NCBI RefSeq assembly: GCF_023016285.1
Contig: NZ_CP095413.1
Location: 2,356,001-2,420,000 of the forward strand
Direction of reading: 5' to 3'
Length of the DNA stretch: 64,000 bases
DNA from: Muricauda sp. SCSIO 64092
Lineage (GTDB): Bacteria; Bacteroidota; Bacteroidia; Flavobacteriales; Flavobacteriaceae
Each line of letters opens with the position of its first letter. Position 1 is the first letter of the stretch. Under the pieces are notes generated by a model. The model was not told where the DNA came from, did not search any database, and was given only the letters and a program-made list of their open reading frames with translations. The translations under genes were made by a program, and so were the position numbers. This document shows, in pieces, positions 32,401 to 36,900 of the stretch.

Positions 32401-33959
32401 TTCCACCCGGGGATTATCAGTTTATGATTCGGGATGCCAATAGCTGTGAGGCCATGATTTCCAACCAGATAAGTGTGGATATGGTCCCTCCACTCGCTAT
32501 TGCCATTGATGATACTGCAGCCTTTATCAATTGTACCGGTGAAGCTTCGGCAACAATCATAGCCCATGCCACGGGCGGGTTGGGCAATTATAGTTTTGAG
32601 CTCTATGACGACCTTGCCCTTGCCAATTTACTTGGTGGCCCCCAATCTTCGGATACCTTTAGCGGCCTTCCTGCAGGGACCTATGTTGTGCGTGTGACCA
32701 GTGACGACTGCGTAGAAGTTTCCGAGGAAATTCGTATTGTGGATCCCGCTCCCTTGCAAATAGATCAGGAAACATCCACGGATACCAGTTGCGCCGGTAT
32801 TGACGATGGAACCATTACGGTTGAGGTTTCCGGAGGAACCGGAGAAATTCTTTATGCCATTACACCAAATCTGAACCAATTTGATTCACAGCACATTTTT
32901 ACGGATTTGGCCCCTGGGGTCTACGATGTAATTGCCCAAGATCGAAATGGCTGTTTTATTCCATTTCAGTTTACCATTGAAGCTCCCGAACCACTTATGG
33001 GTCAGGCTATCAACATCTTACCTGAAATCTGTGCCGGTAGTGCGGACGGTTCTTTTGAGGTACAGATTACGGGAGGTACCGCTCCTTACAGCACAAATTT
33101 AAACTCCAATGACGATGCGGGATTTGTACAGGACCAAATCCTGTTCAATGGCTTGGCTTCCGGCACCCACGTGGTGTTCATTAGGGATGCCCAAGGATGT
33201 GAAGCCACGGTAGTTGCGGAAATCAATCCCGGGGTGAACCTAAATGCCACTGTCCAGCCCATCTATACCTGTACAGGCAACATCCCTGAAAATACATTGG
33301 AGCTTGTACTTGAGGATGCTTCCGTTAGTGCTGATGTCCTCTATGCCATGGACTCCACCGATCCCCTGGATATGCAATTAACTGCAGATTTTACAAACAT
33401 GCTGCCAGGACCACATTCGTTGACCATTGCCCATGCCAATGGCTGCATGAATACCATCGATTTTGAAATAACCGCATTCGAACCACTGGTCCTTGCCTTG
33501 GAACAGCGTAACATTAACGAAATCACGGCCGTTGCCAGTGGTGGATTGGAGGATTATACCTTCTATTTTGATGACGTTGCCAATGGCACCGACAACACTA
33601 TCTATATCAATAGAACGGATACCTACACCGTAAGGGTGGTCGACCAAAATGGCTGTGAGGCCATGGCCGAGATTTTTATGGAGTTCATTGATATTGAAAT
33701 TCCGAACTATTTTACCCCAGATGGAAATGGTTCAAATGATTTCTGGGTTCCAGAGAATTTAGAAGTGTTTCCCAATGTACTAATTATCATATTTGATCGT
33801 TATGGTAGAGAGCTCTATAGAATGGGCTACGGGGACCAAGGATGGAATGGAATTTACAACAATAGTGAATTGCCCACAGGTGATTATTGGTATGTCATCA
33901 AATTAAAAGGAGAAAATGACGACCGAGAATTTGTAGGACATTTCACGTTGTACAGATAA
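20421..33959 (+). CDS. Giant SprB-like T9SS type-B surface adhesin
   Basis: 4512 residues. A signal peptide (cleavage near GWAQ, residue 25) is followed by an N-terminal beta-rich region, and a DUF11-like domain near residues 390-480 (ILEKKVEDIGGNDITG, YVLSFVNTGNDDAVNYTIRD). A very long array of about 84-residue SprB-type modules then runs from about residue 770 to 4420. Modules open with Cys, in many of them as CxGxxDG (CFGAADG, CFGGNDG, CFGASDG), and close with a YTVxVxDxxxC strand. The last 90 residues are a CHU_C type-B sorting domain (IPNYFTPDGNGSNDFW). In Flavobacterium johnsoniae SprB is a mobile adhesin driven along the surface for gliding; the same role is inferred. It starts with no gap after the upstream PorP/SprF gene and is followed 25 bases later by another. 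Confidence 0.9.
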   Translation: MKTIDVKGVLALFTTLLLFITGWAQVEVPFTPRLDNSYVNIKGDYTFLSNGILNRVNSSNSANDPYNGGSNNNGFHRDYIDIDGDPTTFSSSSSTLSLPFCSRIYYAGLYWSANYQQEVLNNTQISGLPQNDTQRLDFTTIKFRMPGGSYIDITADNNPDPVGEEDEIIHDDVNFKDSPYTCYRNVTGLLQSLADPNGEYFVGNVRATRGRSVGGAGGWTLVIIYENPTLTGKYISVFDGYAGVRGSSSADITVAGFNTIPVGPVRARLGASVVEGDRSITGDAFRIETPLNPGFTSLSNASNPTNNFFNSNITIDGADVTTRNIASTNTLGFDSDIFEINNPANSIIANEETDATLRLFTQGDAFGAFLVTFGVEIIEPNIILEKKVEDIGGNDITGAGVNLGQYLDYVLSFVNTGNDDAVNYTIRDVLPVNTSFLGVDLGANTDIIYTYDSTTREIVFDIPERLVEEGDPITEIRINVQVAENCFDFVDACTDQIENVAFSTYQGLINDNQISDDPSVSDFDDCGFVTPGATNFLLDDLENCDYARTVQLCGENVLLDAGDNFDAYIWYIDENGDRLIDAGDTVITDGDSDNDPSTLLVSSTGTYIVDKQVADPCKGFQEIIIVEFFGATQSNPITALINDTSNTVEGNVLVCPNDGEELPEIFLCGLNDSELIQINIPDADSIVWEQLDETSCAAATPDCANTNNGCTWNSVGSGSDFLASDAGQYRLVINYQNGCFTRFYFNVFKNPLNPQFNSTDIVCTTPGNITVTNMPIDYEYQLVNASNNTIITPYSDNNGPSFTITNNGAYRVEMRQQGVVDGCVFILDNIGILRRDFAVDITTTDTNCNGLGEIAISVLDVNPQYYYEISQGGTTIDTFGPSNDNNYTFENLNDGTYDVLVTTDDGCSYSEQVTILDRTDLDLAAVLTKNIDCTDGIITVTGSGGFPNPDYNYAIWSYNGVDRYSGADDAAKVLNIPGPDYQVTSAFNFTNGEEGDYEFVVVDGNGCFHISNVVTIGVAPAVEYDPLTVTDENCFGAADGSVSINVTNSNGYSLSYELTYPDASTSTNASGSFTGLGQGNYSLRIIQTQGVVSCDFVETFAIGGPADLPSGTLALVQDYTCLQNGIIEAQNVSGGTAPYAYSIDGVNFIPDTTPNAHRFENLADGTYTISIRDANNCVFVTNSITLDPLNPPTDLTFATTALTCPALTSDVTVTVVDGNPNFTYEIIAPAAAVSNNGNVNVFSGLDPGTYTFLVTDAKGCTLQEDFTISPVDQISVVGQLNSNVDCLGGNNGDITFTVTDFINSFDYAVTGPMTFNGTGETLGTIPLTTLIAGDYTIVVTDNDTNCTDTSTVTVAAPPSVLVISSLDVVDLTCSSSGTVPGSVTITATGGWGGYAYEIEDPSSTVTGPQGTNTFTGLTDTSGNYTVTVRDAGGCEVTQTFSLTPTVSPVLDLTANSLCYDSSIGLELTASVSSGGVAPFQYRLGSGAYQSNPVFTGLGPGSYTVEVIDSRNCTATAGITVFPTLNASASLVKDLDCSVSPDAEISLSISGGNPGFMYEVLLNGTPHQASTPVPSIPFSYFTTTPGTYTFTITDSESCTFTTNQVVVTDNPLPTVAPLVTDVGCNGESNGSVDLNIPGGLALYSIVFDGSAPSTQQVYSGLAAGTYTYTVTDSKNCMTTNTVTVNEPAVLGLGTSITVDYTCSADATIEVTSTSGGTAPYTYSIDGVNFGPSTSFSGLTDGTYTITVRDTNNCTATSAQTIAPLNPPTDLAFAQTTLTCPTIVGDVTVSVTGGNTAFVYEIIAPAGSATNNGNNAIFTGLAPGTYTFRVTDSKNCAITENYTVNPIPQVDAVSQLISNVSCVGGSDGAFNFTVSDFDTTYSYVVLDGLGGTVQSANTINTITPISVSGLGADTYVITITDDITNCTVTLNQTIAEPALALDFTFSNTDDTCISDATITVSATGGWGGYEYQLEDTTGPTVIYAYQSGNSFADVAPGTYTIYVRDARGCVHTRPITIDPAETPVIAFNPSDLCYDSTNQASLGVSVTDGVAPYSYTINGGGLIAAGGNPFTISNLTPGTYNIQVTDAYGCVSNVITQTIEPQLIANAVLTQDLFCTANAVIDVTISGGYTPYATYQVQVNGGGYGATAAITGNAFTYSGAAAAGTYQFQITDNNGCTVETNEIIVSPTVNPQATAVVTNAACFGYADGSVVIDIDENFGVAPFTVSFDGSAFTATRTYSGLSAGTYPFTVRDSRGCEFTDNAVVGEPLQLLSNMVATDVTCNLGTGATVPGSIDVTITQGGVPNFTYTLYDSSNTVIGTVVSASTTHTFNNLDFGDYYIRIIDANGCESDLGSVRVSSNPFLTLTANPTPPDCITGGSVDITASGGSGNYNFEIYNGGPGPTSEITTAPDTEVATFTSLNPGQTYIIRAEDVTNGCVSFLEVTIPPVSAISVVVDSTSDITCVGDDDGTMTFTVGNYDASVTTINWEVLNALTNTAVTGPGTYTGSVGPGPAGGPQTATVTQIPPGDYVLVVREATAPSCTATTTFRITEPSPVTVSLLSQLAANCNTDAEVTVRASGGTAGYSYAYVEDGNPAPVVFPEGQTFTLDPSVNLNWDIYAQDAAGCVSPPLDVTISVDASPEISSVIANECVTEGNFAINVTLTVAGTAPYRISVDGGAPQATSWTNIGDVVTVSNLSSGSHTIQIVDANGCGELENITIFPPLEVIANITADDNCDPANSGEVTITANGGSAAYTFTQTTPAGASNATGVFSGLTHSIAYTFQVADNNTGCIVPVTITLPAPVNPTFTLAKTDVSCFGGNDGTLTATLNPGNIDVPYLYSLDGGTTTQASNVFTGLTQGTYNVTVISTKGCSTTLPITIDEPSQLDITASASVFTCNDAVSTVTVVINNDALGHPSGTAPYQYSFNGGAFGSGNTFTVAYGSPAVVVVVRDDNGCTDTVNVPIPARADVTATITELQDIDCNNGQEIIQIAAANGSGNYSYTQLPSGSPVADPTNIVITAPGTYVYEVTDTTTNCSVIVQHVVDPYDLINAVATVTSDATCSDATDGTIEVTVTGYTGTFDYVVLDNLGNPIAGTNDSNNATTDPYTFTVSTTLGAGTYAIRITETADPLCTTATNAVTIDAPQPLVLTLLDNVNANCNEANSIVTVLASGGTGPYIYGASQSGTGVPATFPFDSTVELNPLTATAWDIYVRDANGCIINTPLAVTIAADTTPDITLAIVDECAPEGNFAISVVLDAVNTGVGPYTMSLDGAAFQSITSFAHTYANLASGGHTVTIRDANGCGETENITISPQLTLSAMVNTQPSCNTADGIIDFVVAGGSGTNTVQLLRTDLTDTGLVPIGSQFTGVAFGNYIVRVTDATLGTPNCFVAVPISLEEPTAVTLLATGVTDVSCFGASDGSITVNLASTGSGINDNPPYTFEITDGTNTFTQNNGVFTGLPAGTYDITVTSNRNCVATDQVSVGEPTALSATITNVTPFACDMNNAQQSALIEVTIPVGSGTPDYFYSVNGGSFLPTGGNVFVHSVNTSGNYDIVVRDANGCLFALPTQTIEPLNTFTAQVTQINPITCAAPNVEQIQITVNESAAPGDIYTFALLPLGNISGVQTGSTTTTADYDLTQPGNYVFRVTNTTTNCYVDTAPYTIAPYNTIAVVATPTAPSICFGDTNGALEIMVTGYTGGYDYEVFDQVGTSILTGTGNTSVNPFPIPGLTGGNYYVRVTETDLGSTFCSANSNTITIASPDMALDVTPREIASVTCTDDQGEIEVIPEGGYPPYDIVLTNTTTSQVYTANDVIGYVFTGLSAGTYDVLVTDDGGCPFSPPSLILSIPNPIITDINASTSLLTCYGDDNASVWADLPVGGSGTYQYQLNVFANFGDLTPIFSTGLQPSNVFNNLGAGIYSITVSDGWNCDVTTLQVQIDEPQEVGANLIQTVQMRCTTNASLLLTATGGDTSGTYQYFDDTTATWINFNGGNSHTFNNIPPGDYQFMIRDANSCEAMISNQISVDMVPPLAIAIDDTAAFINCTGEASATIIAHATGGLGNYSFELYDDLALANLLGGPQSSDTFSGLPAGTYVVRVTSDDCVEVSEEIRIVDPAPLQIDQETSTDTSCAGIDDGTITVEVSGGTGEILYAITPNLNQFDSQHIFTDLAPGVYDVIAQDRNGCFIPFQFTIEAPEPLMGQAINILPEICAGSADGSFEVQITGGTAPYSTNLNSNDDAGFVQDQILFNGLASGTHVVFIRDAQGCEATVVAEINPGVNLNATVQPIYTCTGNIPENTLELVLEDASVSADVLYAMDSTDPLDMQLTADFTNMLPGPHSLTIAHANGCMNTIDFEITAFEPLVLALEQRNINEITAVASGGLEDYTFYFDDVANGTDNTIYINRTDTYTVRVVDQNGCEAMAEIFMEFIDIEIPNYFTPDGNGSNDFWVPENLEVFPNVLIIIFDRYGRELYRMGYGDQGWNGIYNNSELPTGDYWYVIKLKGENDDREFVGHFTLYR
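23520..33690 (+). repeat. Higher-order SprB module array, sets of seven
   Basis: Within the adhesin gene, Cys codons of first-in-set modules lie at 23520, 25287, 27018, 28857, 30648 and 31995. Set lengths are 1767, 1731, 1839, 1791 and 1347 bases, then a degenerate last set. Sets one to four each have seven modules in the same order (for instance CFG/CNG first, the VDC/VSC-GG module fourth, an LCYDS or NECVTEG-type sixth); set five lacks the last two. Confidence 0.75.
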
Positions 33960-33984
33960 CCAAATCGTATTAACCTACAGCGCC

Positions 33985-34941
33985 ATGAAGAAGTCCCTAC
34001 TCTTAACCCTGCTGATGCTCGTATTTTTTTCGAGCAAATCCCAAGAATTGACCATACCTCAGCTGTCGCAATACATTGCGGACAACCCTTTTATAATGTC
34101 ACCAACTTACGCAGGTGTGGGAGACCATATTAAGGTCAGACTCAACGGACTAACACAATGGGTGGGTATTGAAGATGCCCCGGACACCCAAACCCTGGCC
34201 GCAGATGCCCGAATTGGAAATAGATCCGGAATAGGAATGCTATTGTACAACGATAGTAATGGCGAGACCAAACAGCGGGGTTCCCGGGTTTCCTTTGCCC
34301 ACCACCTTATTTTGGATAGGTACGATGATGAGTTCCTTTCTTTTGGCCTTTCCTATAACTTTAACCAGTTTCGGATAGACACGGAAAACTTTGTACAACT
34401 GGACCCAAATGGTCCACCACCACCAACAGACGATCGTGCAACCGCCAATCACAATTTTGATGTAGGGGTGCTCTACCGTTTGGACAAATTCTACTTTAGT
34501 TTGAACGCTTCAAATCTATTGAACAAGGATTTGGCCGACTTCAACCCCATTTTTGAGCCTAATACGCTCCGTAATTACTATGTATATACAGGGTATAGTT
34601 TTTCCAAAAGCAACAATAGTAAAATAGAAATAGAACCTTCCGTTTTCTTTCAATGGTTTGAAAATGATGGTCGATCCGTAACGGATTTGAACGCAAAATT
34701 TCGATTTCATGATTTTGAGGATTATTACTATTTAGGCCTTACCTATCGTTTCCTGAACGACCAAATTGGAACACCACTCTATATCGCGCCCATTGCGGGA
34801 TTGAAGAAGAGCAATTTCTATTTTGGTTATTCGTATCAGGTGATTGCCAATGAAATTCTGGGCTACAGTTCGGGAACACATGTCCTGACCGTTGGAATGG
34901 ATTTGTTCCAGGGAATCAGTAATTGCCGCTGTACATATTAA
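33985..34941 (+). CDS. PorP/SprF family T9SS outer-membrane protein
   Basis: 318 residues. A signal peptide (cleavage near SKSQ) is followed by the family opening QLSQYIADNPFIMSPTYAG, LTQWVGIEDAPDTQ, and alternating beta-barrel strands such as FDVGVLYRLDKFYFSLNASN. SprF is the F. johnsoniae protein encoded just downstream of sprB and required for SprB to reach the surface; gene order here is the same, so this is the likely SprF counterpart. It is smaller than the fused PorP/SprF protein upstream and lacks SPOR repeats. Last gene of the operon. Confidence 0.9.
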   Translation: MKKSLLLTLLMLVFFSSKSQELTIPQLSQYIADNPFIMSPTYAGVGDHIKVRLNGLTQWVGIEDAPDTQTLAADARIGNRSGIGMLLYNDSNGETKQRGSRVSFAHHLILDRYDDEFLSFGLSYNFNQFRIDTENFVQLDPNGPPPPTDDRATANHNFDVGVLYRLDKFYFSLNASNLLNKDLADFNPIFEPNTLRNYYVYTGYSFSKSNNSKIEIEPSVFFQWFENDGRSVTDLNAKFRFHDFEDYYYLGLTYRFLNDQIGTPLYIAPIAGLKKSNFYFGYSYQVIANEILGYSSGTHVLTVGMDLFQGISNCRCTY

Positions 34942-34960
34942 ATCCTTCATAGTTTTACCG

Positions 34961-34968
34961 TAATTTTG
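34961..34968 (+). promoter_or_regulatory. -7 promoter element of folB
   Basis: TAATTTTG matches TAnnTTTG, 18 bases before the folB ATG, suggesting folB is transcribed separately from the adhesin operon. Confidence 0.4.
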
Positions 34969-34985
34969 CCTACTTTTTACAAGCA

Positions 34986-35345
34986 ATGGGCAAAATAAAA
35001 CTCAATAATATCCGTGTTCATGCATGGCATGGCTGTCTTAAGGAAGAAAGCATAATTGGCAGTGATTATAGGGTAGATTTGGAGGTTCATGCTGATTTAT
35101 CCGTCCCTTCCAAAACCGACAAGCTCTCGGATACCGTGGATTATGTTCATTTAAATACCATTATCAAGGAAGAAATGGACATCAAATCCAAATTGTTGGA
35201 GCACGTGGCCAAACGTATCCTTGATCGCATTTTCATGGAAATCCCAAAGATAAAATCAGCGGAAATTTCAGTTTCAAAGATTAACCCGCCAATAGGAGGG
35301 GACGTTGAAAGTGTTTCGGTAACTTTATCGGCCAAAAACGAATAA
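34986..35345 (+). CDS. folB: Dihydroneopterin aldolase
   Basis: Cleaves 7,8-dihydroneopterin to 6-hydroxymethyl-7,8-dihydropterin and glycolaldehyde in folate synthesis (cytoplasm). 119 residues, typical length. Seen: IKLNNIRVHAWHGCLKEES (the family start with the active-site Glu), LSDTVDYVHL, LLEHVAKRILD and SKINPPIGGDVES, where the Lys after S is the catalytic position. It has its own promoter element and is followed by tRNA-Cys. Confidence 0.93.
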   Translation: MGKIKLNNIRVHAWHGCLKEESIIGSDYRVDLEVHADLSVPSKTDKLSDTVDYVHLNTIIKEEMDIKSKLLEHVAKRILDRIFMEIPKIKSAEISVSKINPPIGGDVESVSVTLSAKNE

Positions 35346-35351
35346 CACGTA

Positions 35352-35384
35352 TTTTGGAAAGGATGATTTAGAGTCCTACATTTG
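35352..35384 (+). promoter_or_regulatory. Complete -33/-7 promoter of tRNA-Cys
   Basis: TTTTG at 35352-35356, a 20-base spacer, then TACATTTG at 35377-35384, which matches the Bacteroidota TTTG-N19-21-TAnnTTTG pattern; the tRNA begins 11 bases later. The best-formed promoter in the window. Confidence 0.7.
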
Positions 35385-35394
35385 CACCTCATTA

Positions 35395-35465
35395 GGCATC
35401 GTGGCCGAGTGGCTAGGCACAGCTCTGCAAAAGCTTGTACAGCGGTTCGAATCCGCTCGATGCCT
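35395..35465 (+). tRNA. tRNA-Cys (anticodon GCA)
   Basis: 71 bases. Acceptor stem GGCATCG pairs with CGATGCC, discriminator T (U73, usual for tRNA-Cys), D-arm GCCGAGTGGCTAGGC, anticodon loop CTGCAAA with GCA, and T-arm GCGGTTCGAATCCGC. The 3' CCA is not encoded. Confidence 0.97.
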
Positions 35466-36154
35466 CAAAGACCCAGCTTTAAAGCTGGGTTTTTTTGTTC
35501 ATTGATGCGTTCTATACCGTCCTTTATATTGAACTTATCCTTTGGTAAAAAACCCTTAATAATCAATACAATACCACAAACCACAAGAACAAGGCCCAAA
35601 ACCTTCTTTATGTAGGCGATTCTTTTGCTTGTCAATTTTCTCTTAAGTTGTTTTGCCAGAAGAATTTTAAAAAGATCGGTAATAAAGTACGTGGTCAACA
35701 TCGTTCCAAAGAACACCAGGATACGATTGGGGCTATTATCCAAACTTGGTCCCACCACAATTAGCACTCCCAGCCAAAAAACCAAGACCCCGATATTGAT
35801 AAAATTCAGCAAAAACCCTTTAACGACCAATCCCAGATAGGTTCCTTTGGAAGGTCTTACCTTATCCTTTTTCGTTTCCTTCTTTATAAATATGATGACA
35901 CCGTATATAAAAAGAATGGTTCCCCCAAAAACATAAAGTCCAGGAAGGTTACTGAGATTTTCCAACAATTGAAAGCTACTGAAATAGGCAATGAACAAGA
36001 AAAGAACATCTGCAACAATTACCCCAACATTAAAAAAAAGTCCTGCACGAAAACCCTTTATTGCGCTCGTTTCCAGAAGAACAAAGAAAACAGGACCGAC
36101 CATAAAACTCAAAAGAAATCCCAACGGAATTGCAGCCTGTATATCTTCAATCAT
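35465..36154 (-). CDS. LysE family transporter
   Basis: 229 residues with about six membrane segments. The N-terminus has IPLGFLLSFMVGPVFFVLLE, the conserved LysE/RhtB start with a GPxF motif; GFRAGLFFNVGVIVADVLF and LLNFINIGVLVFWLGV follow. Members export amino acids such as lysine or homoserine; the substrate here is unknown. The last eight codons coincide with the tRNA-Cys terminator hairpin and the stop codon overlaps the tRNA's last base, so the C-terminal residues are constrained by that structure. Five bases separate it from the upstream DUF2807 gene, which suggests an operon. Confidence 0.85.
   Translation of the reverse strand: MIEDIQAAIPLGFLLSFMVGPVFFVLLETSAIKGFRAGLFFNVGVIVADVLFLFIAYFSSFQLLENLSNLPGLYVFGGTILFIYGVIIFIKKETKKDKVRPSKGTYLGLVVKGFLLNFINIGVLVFWLGVLIVVGPSLDNSPNRILVFFGTMLTTYFITDLFKILLAKQLKRKLTSKRIAYIKKVLGLVLVVCGIVLIIKGFLPKDKFNIKDGIERINEQKNPALKLGL
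35471..35497 (+). terminator. Intrinsic terminator of tRNA-Cys
   Basis: Perfect ten-base inverted repeat ACCCAGCTTT / AAAGCTGGGT followed by seven T's. It lies inside the 3' end of the opposite-strand LysE gene. Confidence 0.9.
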
Positions 36155-36159
36155 AAATA

Positions 36160-36843
36160 TTATTCAACGCGTTCCACTTTTCCTCCAAAAACCGTTTTTT
36201 CGTCCATTTTCTCAGGATCACCGAATACTTTTACCGTTCCACCAGCTTTGACATCAGCCTTAACATATTTGGTTGCATAAATTGATGCATTTCCCCCTGC
36301 GTTCACCGCAACGGTCGTGAATTTGCTTTTAAACTCCTTTCCGTTATAGCTTCCTCCCGTATTGATAATGATATCCTGGTTATCCGTAAAGCCCCTAATT
36401 TGAATATCCCCTCCTGTGATAGCCTTTACCAAGAGCTGTTCCGTTTGGCAGTTTAGCTGTAACTCACCACTTTCCTGTGCCCGTACATCAAGAACATCCT
36501 GAATTAAGGTATCCTTGGAATAAATCCGGGCATCCTCATTTACGTCCACTACTTTTAAATCTCCGGAATGGTACAGTTTTACAAAAGTCCTGTACCCGCT
36601 AAAAATTTTATCAATCTTCATTCGAATCTTTAAAACGCCCCTATTGTTGACAATGGCCACTTTTTGTGTATTTGCCCCGGTAATTTCCACCTTGTTTTCG
36701 TTGGATTTTATCAATTCTATGGAAATTCCGTCAAAACCCTTGACTTCATCGAACGGTTGGAGTTCCCTGGTGATTTTGTCTCCTTGGGCATAAAAGAGTG
36801 CAGTAAAACAGAAGAATAACAATGGAAAAAGCAATTTTCTCAT
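36160..36843 (-). CDS. Head GIN domain protein (DUF2807), secreted
   Basis: 227 residues. A signal peptide (cleavage near YAQG) precedes a right-handed beta-helix-like repeat protein: ITRELQPFDEVKGFDGISIELI, then strands such as DLKVVDVNEDARIY, and VKAGGTVKVFGDPEK at the end, typical of the auto-transporter adhesin head GIN family. The molecular role of these Bacteroidota proteins is not established. First gene of the pair with the LysE-type exporter. Confidence 0.85.
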   Translation of the reverse strand: MRKLLFPLLFFCFTALFYAQGDKITRELQPFDEVKGFDGISIELIKSNENKVEITGANTQKVAIVNNRGVLKIRMKIDKIFSGYRTFVKLYHSGDLKVVDVNEDARIYSKDTLIQDVLDVRAQESGELQLNCQTEQLLVKAITGGDIQIRGFTDNQDIIINTGGSYNGKEFKSKFTTVAVNAGGNASIYATKYVKADVKAGGTVKVFGDPEKMDEKTVFGGKVERVE

Positions 36844-36900
36844 GATTTCACGTTTTGATTGATTCTCAATTACATAAACTCTTTTACCACTAAAATAGTA

